Positions 1 through 7,540 of a stretch of DNA of 64,000 nt are shown one piece after another. Each line of letters opens with the position of its first letter. Position 1 is the first letter of the stretch. Source of the DNA: Treponema sp. OMZ 798 (lineage in GTDB: Bacteria; Spirochaetota; Spirochaetia; Treponematales; Treponemataceae); assembly GCF_024181385.1 (NCBI RefSeq), contig NZ_CP051305.1, positions 682,001 to 746,000 of the forward strand. The letters run 5' to 3'. The notes beneath the pieces are model-generated. The model was not told the origin of the DNA. It saw only the letters and a list, made by a program, of their open reading frames with translations, and did no database searches. The translations under genes were made by a program, and so were the position numbers.

Positions 1-2
1 TA

Positions 3-257
3 GATAAGGATAAGCTTGACCTCTCTCTTTTAAAACGCCAAAAGGCTATAATCCAATCTATGACCTTAAAGGAAAGAGATAATTTCCGCATCATAGGCCC
101 GCCCCGCCGTAAGCGAATTGCAAAGGGTTCCGGAACCTCTGTAGGCGATGTAAACAAGCTTTTAAAGCAATTTGAAAAGACCCGTCAAATGATGAGGAAG
201 GTATCAAAAAATAAGGGTTTGCAGGCTAAAATGATGTCGGGCGGATTTTTCGGATAA
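3..257 (+). CDS. ffh: Signal recognition particle protein Ffh, C-terminal end (partial)
   Basis: Only the last 84 residues lie in the window; the frame is open to the left edge. The segment matches the methionine-rich M domain of Ffh/SRP54, which binds 4.5S RNA and signal peptides. Visible family marks are an Arg/Lys-rich stretch (PPRRKRIAKGSG), the following GTSVGDVNKLLKQF helix, and a Met-rich end (MMRK, KMMSGGFFG). The protein delivers nascent membrane and secreted proteins to FtsY, whose gene lies near 48 kb here. It is followed at once by a hairpin terminator, so it ends its transcription unit. The identification is secure. Confidence 0.93.
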   Translation, partial: DKDKLDLSLLKRQKAIIQSMTLKERDNFRIIGPPRRKRIAKGSGTSVGDVNKLLKQFEKTRQMMRKVSKNKGLQAKMMSGGFFG

Positions 258-289
258 GTTATCTATAATAAAATTAAAAGAATAAAATT

Positions 290-325
290 AAAAGGCCTTG
301 AAGCTTTAAGCTCAAGGCCTTTTTA
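290..325. terminator. Bidirectional intrinsic terminator between ffh and the dksA-like gene
   Basis: A 12-bp perfect stem (AAAAGGCCTTGA at 290-301 with its complement at 312-323) has a 10-nt loop, with A-runs on the left and T-runs on the right. It therefore works as a rho-independent terminator for both convergent genes. Confidence 0.85.
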
Positions 326-341
326 GACGGTCACAGTTTAT

Positions 342-701
342 TTAAGGACGCATCTTTTTTTCGGATTTGGTTTGGCATTGAATGCATTTTAGGGCATAGG
401 GCAGGGCCTTTAGCCTGTCTTCAGGAATCTGCTCCTTGCAGGTAATGCATTTTCCATACTTACCCTCTCTTATCCTTTCCAATGCAGAATCAATCTTTTG
501 CAGCTTTTTTACATTATTTTCGCCGATAAATTCGAGCATATCTCTGTCGGTACTATACGAGGCCAGATCTGCAAAGTCTTTGGGAATGCTGTTTGCTAAG
601 GTTTCTGCATACTCCTCATCATTCCGCTGCAATGAAGCTAGTATTTCGTCCCTCTCTTTTAGCAAATATTCTTTCATTTCCTCAATAAACTTCTTTTTCA
701 T
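342..701 (-). CDS. dksA: DksA/TraR-family zinc-finger protein
   Basis: 119 residues. The N-terminal half is a charged helical region typical of the DksA coiled coil. The C-terminal half carries a four-cysteine zinc finger (C85-x2-C88 and C106-x2-C109), preceded by the family's ALERIREGKYGKC motif. DksA proteins enter the secondary channel of RNA polymerase and adjust initiation, often together with ppGpp. The acidic tip residues of E. coli DksA are not clearly matched, so the effect on polymerase is inferred. A ribosome site (GGAG) sits 6 nt before the ATG. The gene is divergent from infA with overlapping promoters. Confidence 0.85.
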   Translation of the reverse strand: MKKKFIEEMKEYLLKERDEILASLQRNDEEYAETLANSIPKDFADLASYSTDRDMLEFIGENNVKKLQKIDSALERIREGKYGKCITCKEQIPEDRLKALPYALKCIQCQTKSEKKMRP

Positions 702-714
702 ATACGTCTCCTAG

Positions 715-743
715 TTGACAATTTTTTTAATAGACTTTAGAAT
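715..743 (+). promoter_or_regulatory. infA promoter
   Basis: TTGACA at 715-720, a 17-nt spacer, and TAGAAT at 738-743. It lies about 65 nt before the infA GTG and overlaps the dksA-side promoter on the opposite strand. Confidence 0.65.
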
Positions 744-770
744 TATACGACTAAATTAAGCAAAAAGCAA
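742..770 (-). promoter_or_regulatory. dksA-like gene promoter
   Basis: On the minus strand the -10 box is TATAAT (742-747) and the -35 box, 17 nt upstream, is TTGCTT (765-770). The -10 boxes of the divergent dksA and infA promoters overlap, so the two genes probably compete for polymerase. Confidence 0.55.
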
Positions 771-808
771 ATGTTTTTTTGGAATTTATTCATTTTTTTG
801 GAGGTCTT

Positions 809-1027
809 GTGGCTAAGGAAGAAGCAATTGAAGTTGAAGGTATTGTTAAGGAGTCTCTTCCCAATACTATGTTTAGGGTTGAGTTAAAAAACGGTCATGT
901 TATTTTGGCTCATTTATCGGGAAAAATGCGCAAGCATTATATTAAAATTGTACCGGGAGATACGGTCAAAGTTGCCCTATCCCCCTATGACTTGACAAGA
1001 GGCCGAATTATCTTCAGAGAAAGATAA
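809..1027 (+). CDS. infA: Translation initiation factor IF-1
   Basis: 72 residues from the GTG at 809, exactly the usual IF-1 length, reading [13 protein letters not shown] at the start. The single S1/OB-fold domain has the typical [20 protein letters not shown] core and ends in GRIIFRER, close to the canonical GRIIYR. IF-1 occupies the ribosomal A site during initiation. The GTG start is chosen because GGAGGT sits at 800-805 and the length then fits the family; an ATG 30 nt upstream would add a non-conserved tail. Identification is secure. Confidence 0.96.
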   Translation: MAKEEAIEVEGIVKESLPNTMFRVELKNGHVILAHLSGKMRKHYIKIVPGDTVKVALSPYDLTRGRIIFRER

Positions 1028-1067
1028 GCACTCACCTTAGGGCTAAGCTCTCAATTAAAGGTAAGCC

Positions 1068-1586
1068 TTAATCGAATATCGCCATATAGCCTTTCCGTAT
1101 TCGGAGGACTCCCTCCGTAACAAGGGATAAGGCTAAAAGAAGCCCGAAAATTCCTAAAAAGATAATACTCTTAAAAAATAATAGACCGACTATTGTTAGT
1201 ATTATACCGCGTATAAGAATTTTGAAGGCTTCGCTTCGGCTGATCTTTTCTCTTTTCTTTGCATTCTCATTGCGGACATCTCTCCACTTTTTCCACCATT
1301 TAGAGCTGAAAAGATCTTCTCCAAAGGGACTTGTGTTTTGACTGTAAGTATAGGTTTTTCCTGATGAGTTAAAGGAGCTTGACATACTGAAGTTATAGTC
1401 CCTTCGCTTTTGAGGGTCGGAAAGCACGGAGTACGCTTCACTTATACGCTTAAATTTTTCTTCGGCTATCTTGTTGTCCGGATTTTTATCGGGATGATAT
1501 TTCATAGCCAAGGCTCTATATGCGTGTTTAATTTGGTCTTCATCAGCATTATTAGAAACATTAAGAATATTATAATAATTTTCCAC
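1068..1586 (-). CDS. Membrane-anchored J-domain protein (DnaJ-like)
   Basis: 172 residues. Residues 1-65 form a J domain ([20 protein letters not shown], then the HPD tripeptide in YHPDKNPDN) that would stimulate a DnaK partner's ATPase. There is no Gly/Phe-rich region, zinc domain or substrate domain, so it is not DnaJ proper. Residues about 120-160 hold two hydrophobic segments, suggesting membrane attachment with the J domain in the cytoplasm. The start is GTG, overlapping the TAG stop of the UMP kinase gene by one base (TAGTG), which implies translational coupling. No in-frame ATG precedes the HPD motif. The client is unknown. Confidence 0.85.
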   Translation of the reverse strand: MENYYNILNVSNNADEDQIKHAYRALAMKYHPDKNPDNKIAEEKFKRISEAYSVLSDPQKRRDYNFSMSSSFNSSGKTYTYSQNTSPFGEDLFSSKWWKKWRDVRNENAKKREKISRSEAFKILIRGIILTIVGLLFFKSIIFLGIFGLLLALSLVTEGVLRIRKGYMAIFD

Positions 1587-2281
1587 TAGCCTATCACCGT
1601 TCCTTTAAATTCTTTACCATTGAGAATGTTTTCCAAATTCTCAATATCCTTGCCTGCCGCACATATTACCTTTAAGCCTGCTTTTTGAGCCCTTTGACTG
1701 GCTATGGGATCAAAGGGGGTATTTTTTCCCGGAATCCATTCGGTCCCGACTATTTTTATAAAATCTTCCCAAGATATTGAATCTATAGGTCTTGCTTCAG
1801 GATTTTTTTTGGGATCGTCAGTATAAACTTTGGCAATGTTTGAAAGGTTTACTACCAACTTTCCTCCAAAATTTTCTGCAAGGACTACGGCATCATTATC
1901 TGTCGAAAAACCCGGTTTCCAGCCTGCTGCAACCAGAATTTGTCCGCCGAATTTATCTATTGCCGTAGGGTCATACACCACGGGATTAGGGCAAAGATCT
2001 TCAAAAACTGCCTTTACAAGCTGGGCATTCAGTCTTGTTGCCATTATTCCTATCCAATCTGCCTCATCATTTTTTGCCGGGGCCTTTCTTAGATCACAAA
2101 CTGTTCTATATGCGTTTTGATAATCCCGGGCAGGAGCGCCTCCTCCGATTACCATAATGAGTTTTCGTGATGAGTCTTGAGAAAGCCAAGTTCTTATAGT
2201 TTTTGAAAATTTATCTAAAAAATCGAAATCAGGTTTATCCGGAGCTACTATAGAGCCCCCTACCGATAAAACAGTTACCAT
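1586..2281 (-). CDS. UMP kinase, archaeal-type amino acid kinase family
   Basis: 231 residues of the amino acid kinase fold, phosphorylating UMP to UDP. The N-terminal glycine loop ([10 protein letters not shown]), the [11 protein letters not shown] segment, the STDNDAV acidic region and the [13 protein letters not shown] loop match the archaeal/crenarchaeal UMP kinase type rather than the usual bacterial PyrH. A strong ribosome site (AGGAGGGAG) sits 2-3 nt from the ATG. It is translationally coupled to the downstream J-protein gene. It might be an additional or replacement UMP kinase; only the whole genome would show whether a bacterial pyrH coexists. Another amino acid kinase specificity is possible but less likely. 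Confidence 0.82.
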   Translation of the reverse strand: MVTVLSVGGSIVAPDKPDFDFLDKFSKTIRTWLSQDSSRKLIMVIGGGAPARDYQNAYRTVCDLRKAPAKNDEADWIGIMATRLNAQLVKAVFEDLCPNPVVYDPTAIDKFGGQILVAAGWKPGFSTDNDAVVLAENFGGKLVVNLSNIAKVYTDDPKKNPEARPIDSISWEDFIKIVGTEWIPGKNTPFDPIASQRAQKAGLKVICAAGKDIENLENILNGKEFKGTVIG

Positions 2282-2393
2282 AATCTCCCTCCTAAAAGCT
2301 AAGCTATTGCGTGTTAAATATACTGCATTACCGTATCATCGGCAATAAAAAAAATATTTTTTTATTACGCCATGCATACTCTCAATTTGTATA

Positions 2394-3128
2394 CTAACAA
2401 CTGTACATAAAGAAAAGTTTCTTAAAAATTTCAGTTAAATGCATTGTATCGAATTCCGAGGCCCCTGCAGAGGATAAAAGCTCGGTAAAAAAGGTCTCGT
2501 TTATTTTTTTACCGCCCTTTTTAAATAAGCCCAGCCCCGAAAGATATTTACATATCTGTTCGGAATTTTCTTGAATCATCTTCATTGAGGCCTTTTTTAA
2601 GTAGATGTTTTTTTCCGCGTTCGGATTATTCTTTTCTGCTATATACAGGGAATAGCAAAGAATAAGCACGGCATGGGAAAGATTATAAGAGCCGAAAGCT
2701 TCTTCAGCAGGAATATTAACGGAAAAAGAGCATATATTGAGTTCCTCATCTATAAGACCTGTGCGTTCATTCCCGAAAACAAGGCCTAATCTGCCTCCGT
2801 AAAATCTTTTTAAGTCAAGACAGAGGTCTTCGGGGCTGATGCCCAGATCTTTACGTTTATGGCCGGTACGTCTGCTGGTTCCTATCAAGGTTGAGCAATC
2901 CGATGCCGCTTCTTTTAGCCCTTCGATGGTAGGAGGATAAAAATGAGCATTTCTCCACACGTGGGAAGCGTGAAGGGCCAGTTTTAAGACCTCCGTTTCA
3001 TCGTAATCTTCCTTGTTTCCCGTAATTCTCAAATCGTTAAAGCCGGTATTTGCCATAACCCTGCATACGGCTCCTATGTTTGCGCTTGTTTCCGGCCGGC
3101 AAAGAATAATTGTTTTTTCAAAGTTCAT
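2394..3128 (-). CDS. TrmJ-like SPOUT RNA 2'-O-methyltransferase
   Basis: 244 residues with all three SPOUT knot motifs: ETSANIGAVCRVMANTGF near the N-terminus (SAM/RNA arginine region), LVFGNERTGL near residue 135, and SYNLSHAVLILCY near 165. This is the TrmH group 1 family, whose TrmJ member methylates ribose 32 of several tRNAs. A C-terminal tail of about 65 residues resembles the TrmJ helical extension. Whether the substrate is tRNA or rRNA cannot be read from sequence. There is no Shine-Dalgarno before the ATG. A minus-strand TTGACA at 3158-3163 is placed so that transcription would begin at or next to the start codon, though its -10 (CAATAT) is poor. Confidence 0.85.
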   Translation of the reverse strand: MNFEKTIILCRPETSANIGAVCRVMANTGFNDLRITGNKEDYDETEVLKLALHASHVWRNAHFYPPTIEGLKEAASDCSTLIGTSRRTGHKRKDLGISPEDLCLDLKRFYGGRLGLVFGNERTGLIDEELNICSFSVNIPAEEAFGSYNLSHAVLILCYSLYIAEKNNPNAEKNIYLKKASMKMIQENSEQICKYLSGLGLFKKGGKKINETFFTELLSSAGASEFDTMHLTEIFKKLFFMYSC

Positions 3129-3324
3129 TTTTGTATATTGCTGTCATTCGGCTCTTATGTCAAGAGAAATTAAAAAAAAATCTTAAATTTTGGAAAATAA
3201 GCTACAACCCTATGAATATTAGCCGATACTGTAACTGTAAAAGAATTTCTTTGTTCTTGTATAGTATTCTTTGAATTATTAAAAGTACAAGTTACAGAAA
3301 AATAGATATTTTTTTGTTTTATGT

Positions 3325-3353
3325 TTGACTTTTTTTAAAATAAAGGGTATAAT
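3325..3353 (+). promoter_or_regulatory. Promoter of the STAS-domain gene
   Basis: TTGACT (3325-3330), a 17-nt spacer and a perfect TATAAT (3348-3353). It leaves a leader of about 48 nt that ends in a GGGAG ribosome site before the ATG at 3408. Confidence 0.7.
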
Positions 3354-3407
3354 ACACGTTAGAGATACTGGATTATTTCTTTATTTTGAAAGTAAATCGG
3401 GAGAATT

Positions 3408-3959
3408 ATGAGTAATAACAGTGTTATAGCCGGCTTTGATGATGAAAAAGATGACAGCTTGAAGATTCGGCTTCAAAGAGTAGATGGACTTGACAAATGC
3501 GTGGTTGTTTTTTTGAACGGCTACATTGATACCTATAACTCTGCGTTTTTTCAAAAGCGCATTGCAAAAATTATAGACGGCGGTTTTATACAGATTGTAT
3601 TTAACTGTGCAGCTTTAAACTACGTTTCTTCAACGGGTATAGGTTCGTTTACAGCCTTTTTAAAAACAGTAAAACCAAGAGGCGGGGATATAGTTTTATT
3701 GGATATTCAGCCGAAGGTATATGAAATATTCCAGCTTCTAGGCTTTTCGCAATTTTTTAATATTAAGGATGCCTTGTCTGATGCGGTAGCATTTTTTCAA
3801 AGCTCAAGTACAACCGCAAATGCGCAAGTGTTTCCTAAAATATTTGCTTGTCCTATATGTTCAAAGAAACTTAAGGCTACTAAGGCCGGACGTTTTAGAT
3901 GCTCGGAATGTAAAACCATATTGGCTATCGACAACAATGCTCAAGTATTCTTGGGCTAA
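3408..3959 (+). CDS. STAS-domain anti-sigma-factor antagonist with C-terminal zinc ribbon
   Basis: 183 residues. Residues about 18-125 are a STAS domain of the SpoIIAA/RsbV type, with the conserved phosphorylatable serine in LNYVSSTGIGSF. Residues about 145-175 add a four-cysteine zinc ribbon (CPIC ... CSEC), which is not part of ordinary SpoIIAA-like proteins. In the family, the unphosphorylated STAS protein binds an anti-sigma kinase and frees a sigma factor or other target. The zinc ribbon may target it to a specific partner. No kinase or phosphatase partner gene is adjacent. The gene is monocistronic, with its own promoter and a 3' hairpin. Confidence 0.82.
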   Translation: MSNNSVIAGFDDEKDDSLKIRLQRVDGLDKCVVVFLNGYIDTYNSAFFQKRIAKIIDGGFIQIVFNCAALNYVSSTGIGSFTAFLKTVKPRGGDIVLLDIQPKVYEIFQLLGFSQFFNIKDALSDAVAFFQSSSTTANAQVFPKIFACPICSKKLKATKAGRFRCSECKTILAIDNNAQVFLG

Positions 3960-3986
3960 ATCTTAAATCCTCTTAAAATACTTGAA

Positions 3987-4020
3987 GCTTATAGGCTCTT
4001 TCCTAACCGAGCTTATAAGC
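3987..4020. terminator. Hairpin between convergent STAS and GerMN genes
   Basis: A 12-bp inverted repeat (3987-3998 with 4009-4020, one G-U wobble) with a 10-nt loop. No clear T-run follows on either strand, so it may be a weak terminator or an mRNA 3' stabiliser. Confidence 0.5.
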
Positions 4021-4078
4021 TGAAATGCATATCTTTAAGTACACATTTAACCGTTTAAAATTATCTTGACTTATAAAA

Positions 4079-4996
4079 TTATCTTAAAAACGAATTAACC
4101 GATAGGGGGGAGCCTATCCATATACCCTCGGCTCCGAGGTACTCTTTTTTGTTGCCATTGATCAAAAATTGAACCGAGCTTACTGTTGAGAATTCGCATG
4201 CAGTGAAAACTATTTGTTCAAGCTGGGCTTGATAGGCTTCTATGCCGTATCTGTTAAATTGAAAGTCTTCGCTTATATTTACTTCTGCAACCCCGTTTTT
4301 CACCTCAATCGATAAAAGTTTTGTATCGGGAGGTATAAAGGAGCGGAAGCCTTGTTTTGCTTCTTCCGTTGTGGGGCCGTGTAGGAGGCTGTTTATGGCA
4401 TCGGTTAAGGGTGAATCCGTTTTTACAAGCTGCCTCATAACTGCCTTTCTTACCAATTTACCGTCCGAATCTATTTTGACCAAGTAAATTTTAGAGCTGC
4501 GTTTTTCGGATGCTTTTTCATTTTTTTGTTCAACCTTAGTTACATCTTTTTTAGATTCATCTTTGTTTTTGTTTTCGGAGCTTTTTTTGGCAGTTTTAGC
4601 TTCAGTCTTTGCATTTTTTTCGGTTGAGTCTTTAGGAGCAGGCTTTTTTTCTTCCTTAGGTTTATCGGCCTGAGCTTTTTCCGGCTCTGAAGTTTTCTTT
4701 ACCGTTTTTTGATCTTGTTCAGCAGGTTTTGCCGGTTCAGCCTCGGCTTTTTCTTCAGAAGAATTTTCTTCATCTTTTTCTGCCGCTCTTATTTTTTCTA
4801 TTTCGTTTTGAATGCCTTCAAGATCTACTTCAGTTTGTTTTTCTTCCGGCGGCTCTTTTTTTTGGAATATGCTTATTGCATTTGTTTTTTCAAAAACCCG
4901 GGCAATATTGTCTTTGTTGATAAAAAAGAGCAGGGCTATCAATAAAATAAATGCAAGCCAAAAAAAACAGCCTAAAGATGTATTTTTCTTTCCCAT
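4079..4996 (-). CDS. Membrane-anchored GerMN-domain protein
   Basis: 305 residues from the preferred ATG. Residues 9-25 are a hydrophobic anchor (FFWLAFILLIALLFF). Residues about 40-165 form a very long Glu/Lys/Ala-rich, low-complexity linker. Residues about 170-305 form a GerMN domain, recognisable from KIYLVKIDSDGKLV, LLHGPTTEEAKQGFRSFIPP and NGVAEVNISEDF. GerMN domains occur in spore germination GerM and in envelope proteins; the function here is unknown. An ATG four codons upstream (5008) has no ribosome site, so the second Met is chosen. The charged linker could span the periplasm. The anchored domain presumably acts at the peptidoglycan layer. Confidence 0.75.
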   Translation of the reverse strand: MGKKNTSLGCFFWLAFILLIALLFFINKDNIARVFEKTNAISIFQKKEPPEEKQTEVDLEGIQNEIEKIRAAEKDEENSSEEKAEAEPAKPAEQDQKTVKKTSEPEKAQADKPKEEKKPAPKDSTEKNAKTEAKTAKKSSENKNKDESKKDVTKVEQKNEKASEKRSSKIYLVKIDSDGKLVRKAVMRQLVKTDSPLTDAINSLLHGPTTEEAKQGFRSFIPPDTKLLSIEVKNGVAEVNISEDFQFNRYGIEAYQAQLEQIVFTACEFSTVSSVQFLINGNKKEYLGAEGIWIGSPLSVNSFLR

Positions 4997-5054
4997 AATT
5001 ACCCACATAATAATATATTTTAGAAAAAAATACTATACTTTTTATAAAAAAGTA

Positions 5055-5083
5055 TATACATAATGTTAAAAAAATTGTATAAT
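5055..5083 (+). promoter_or_regulatory. cmk-rpsA promoter placed for a near-leaderless mRNA
   Basis: A weak -35 (TATACA, 5055-5060), a 17-nt spacer and a perfect TATAAT (5078-5083). The ATG follows 8 nt after the -10 box and has no Shine-Dalgarno sequence, so the mRNA would begin within a few bases of the start codon. Confidence 0.55.
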
Positions 5084-5091
5084 CGTAGAAT

Positions 5092-7527
5092 ATGATAATA
5101 GCGATTGATGGACCTGCAGGCTCAGGCAAAAGTACCCTTGCAAAGATGCTTGCCGAACACTTGAACATTACATTTATGAATACGGGCAGCTTTTATAGAG
5201 CCTTGGCTCTGGCTGTGCTGCGCTCCTTCGGCGGAGGAGATGACGGAAGCGGAGGACAAGCTCCCGATCTTTCCGATGAAGAAAAATGGACCTCTTTTGC
5301 CGAAAAAACGGAACTGTTTTATAAAAAGGGGGCAATGTTCTTGGGTAATGAAAATGTCGAAGCCCATCTTCGAAGTGATGCCGTTGAATCCATTGTGGCC
5401 CCTCTTTCAGCTATAGTTCCTATAAGGCGTATATTAAATAAGAAAATTCGTGAAGAAGCCGCTAAGACGGGAGCCGTTTGTGAAGGCCGGGATATGACAA
5501 CCGTTGTGTTTCCTAATGCCGATATTAAGTTTTATCTTGATGCTTCTGCAGAGGCCAGGGCAAAAAGGCGCTTTGATCAGGGGACAAGCAATCTTTCACC
5601 GGAAGAAATAAAAAAAACAATCCTCGAAAGAGATGAAGTCGATAAAAATAAAAAAGAAGGGAGCTTAAAGATAGCTTCCGATGCCGTGTATTTAGATACG
5701 TCGGACTTAGATATAAATGAAGTTTATGCAAAAATGCTGGCGAAGGTGTCGGCAATAATGCCGGCAGCAAAGTCGGAAAATATCAATAATAAAGGGTTAT
5801 CTATGGAAAAGATGGAAGTGGTAAAGGATGTTGAAAAAGAGTCCAATGGAAGCATCCAAGCACAATTACAAGAGGAGTACTTAAATAATTTTGAGGCTCC
5901 GGAGGCGGGGACAATTAAAGAAGGTTATGTTGTTGCTGTAAACAACGGAACCGTTTTTGTCGATGTAGGCGGTAAATCAGAGGGGCATATTCCCTTGGAT
6001 GAGTTTGATGAAGAACCTAAGGTAAACGATAAGGTTAATGTTCTTATCGAAAAAACCGAAGGCTCAAACGGTCATTTGTCCGTATCAAAACTTAAGGCCG
6101 ATAGACTTATTCTTCAAAAAGAGTTTAAACAGGCTCATGCCGATAAGACTCCTATTGAAGGTACTATCTTAAAGCAGGTTAGGGCCGGTTATGAGGTAAA
6201 GCTCGGTGGCGGACTGACTGCCTTTTTGCCTTTAAGCCAGGCAGATGTATCCAGAGTCGAAAAGCCTGAAACCTTAGTAGGTTTAAAATCAAAATTCTAC
6301 ATCGAAAAGTTGAGTTTTAACTCGCGCTCAGGTGAAAATATTGTTGTAAACAGGCGCAGGTATATGGAAGAGCGTACCGAAAAAGAAAGAGACGCTTTTT
6401 TTGAAAATACAAAGATAGGCGACACCGTAAAGGGTACGGTAAAAAGCTTTACCAGTTTCGGTGCCTTTATCGATTTGGGCGGCTTTGACGGCCTCTTACA
6501 TATCAATGATATGAGCTGGGGTCATGTAACCCGTCCTAAGGACTTCGTAAAGAAGGGTGAAGAGATTGAACTAAAAGTAATCCGCCTTGATCCCGAAAAC
6601 AAGAGAATAAACCTCTCCTTAAAGCATTTTACTCAGGATCCTTGGCTTCAGTTTGAAGACAAGTTCCACGTTGACGACATTGTTACGGGAACGGTTACAA
6701 AGACAACCGATTTCGGTGCCTTTATCGAGTTGGATGAAGGAATCGAAGGTTTGGCTCACATCAGCGAATTCAGCTGGGTTAAGAAGATTAATAAGCCTGA
6801 GGATATCTTAAAGCCCGGAGATAAGGTAACATGTATGATTCTCGGCTACGATATTCAGGCCGGAAGAGTTTCTTTGGGGCTAAAGCAGGTTACGGACAAT
6901 CCTTGGGATACCATTGAGGAGCGTTACCCTGTAGGAACACGCTTGACCCGAAAGGTTGTTAAAATTACAAATGCAGGCGCCTTTATTTCACTTGAAGAAG
7001 GTATCGACGGATTTTTACACGCAGACGATATTTCGTGGATTAAGCGCGTAAAGCATCCGGGCAGCGAGCTTGAAGTAGATAAAGAAATCGAAGTTATCGT
7101 TATCGAATGCGATGCCGAGTCGAGAAGAATCCGCTTGGGTATCAAACAGCTTACCGATGATCCGTGGGAAAAATTCGGAGCCGCTTATAAGGTCGGTTCT
7201 ATTGTTGAAGGTGAAGTTTCCTCAATCACGGACTTTGGTGTATTTGTAAAGGTTCCCGGGGACATCGAGGGCTTAATCCATAAACAAAATTTGGTTGAGT
7301 CCAGGGATGAAACACCGGAAGAAGCTCTTGCAAAATATGCTGTAGGCGATAAGATCAAGGCTGTAGTAATCGAAATAAATCCGAGAAACAAAAAGACTGC
7401 TTTCTCCATTAAAGATTTTAAACGAAAACAGCAGCAGGAAGAAATTTCTCAGTATATGTCAACCGAACAAGAAGATGACGATTCATCTTATACTCTTGGA
7501 GACCTTTTAAAGAATAAACCGGAGTAA
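5092..7527 (+). CDS. cmk/rpsA: Bifunctional cytidylate kinase / 30S ribosomal protein S1
   Basis: 811 residues. Residues 1 to about 225 are CMP/dCMP kinase: a P-loop GPAGSGKST (7-15), an MNTGSFYRALALA motif, and CEGRDMTTVVFPNA. A Gly/Asp-rich insert (SFGGGDDGSGG) follows the first helices. Residues about 260-800 contain six S1 RNA-binding repeats; repeats 3-6 show the FGAFIDLGGFDGLLH pattern. S1 helps the 30S subunit bind and unfold mRNA. Kinase-S1 fusions are known in treponemes. An internal ATG at 5803 with AAAGGG upstream could yield free S1 of 574 residues, near the E. coli length. The sigma-54 activator gene follows after 13 nt, so co-transcription is likely. Confidence 0.95.
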   Translation: MIIAIDGPAGSGKSTLAKMLAEHLNITFMNTGSFYRALALAVLRSFGGGDDGSGGQAPDLSDEEKWTSFAEKTELFYKKGAMFLGNENVEAHLRSDAVESIVAPLSAIVPIRRILNKKIREEAAKTGAVCEGRDMTTVVFPNADIKFYLDASAEARAKRRFDQGTSNLSPEEIKKTILERDEVDKNKKEGSLKIASDAVYLDTSDLDINEVYAKMLAKVSAIMPAAKSENINNKGLSMEKMEVVKDVEKESNGSIQAQLQEEYLNNFEAPEAGTIKEGYVVAVNNGTVFVDVGGKSEGHIPLDEFDEEPKVNDKVNVLIEKTEGSNGHLSVSKLKADRLILQKEFKQAHADKTPIEGTILKQVRAGYEVKLGGGLTAFLPLSQADVSRVEKPETLVGLKSKFYIEKLSFNSRSGENIVVNRRRYMEERTEKERDAFFENTKIGDTVKGTVKSFTSFGAFIDLGGFDGLLHINDMSWGHVTRPKDFVKKGEEIELKVIRLDPENKRINLSLKHFTQDPWLQFEDKFHVDDIVTGTVTKTTDFGAFIELDEGIEGLAHISEFSWVKKINKPEDILKPGDKVTCMILGYDIQAGRVSLGLKQVTDNPWDTIEERYPVGTRLTRKVVKITNAGAFISLEEGIDGFLHADDISWIKRVKHPGSELEVDKEIEVIVIECDAESRRIRLGIKQLTDDPWEKFGAAYKVGSIVEGEVSSITDFGVFVKVPGDIEGLIHKQNLVESRDETPEEALAKYAVGDKIKAVVIEINPRNKKTAFSIKDFKRKQQQEEISQYMSTEQEDDDSSYTLGDLLKNKPE
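5791..5805 (+). promoter_or_regulatory. Candidate internal translation start for free ribosomal protein S1
   Basis: AAAGGG (5791-5796) lies 6 nt before an in-frame ATG (5803-5805), exactly at the kinase-S1 junction. The main start of the fused gene has no such site, which makes this one notable. Confidence 0.5.
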
Positions 7528-7540
7528 ATCTGTTCGTTCT

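Noticed and set aside
370..390. TGGCA...TGC sequence considered as a sigma-54 promoter
   Set aside because: The GG-to-GC spacing is 8, not 10, and it lies inside the dksA-like coding sequence.
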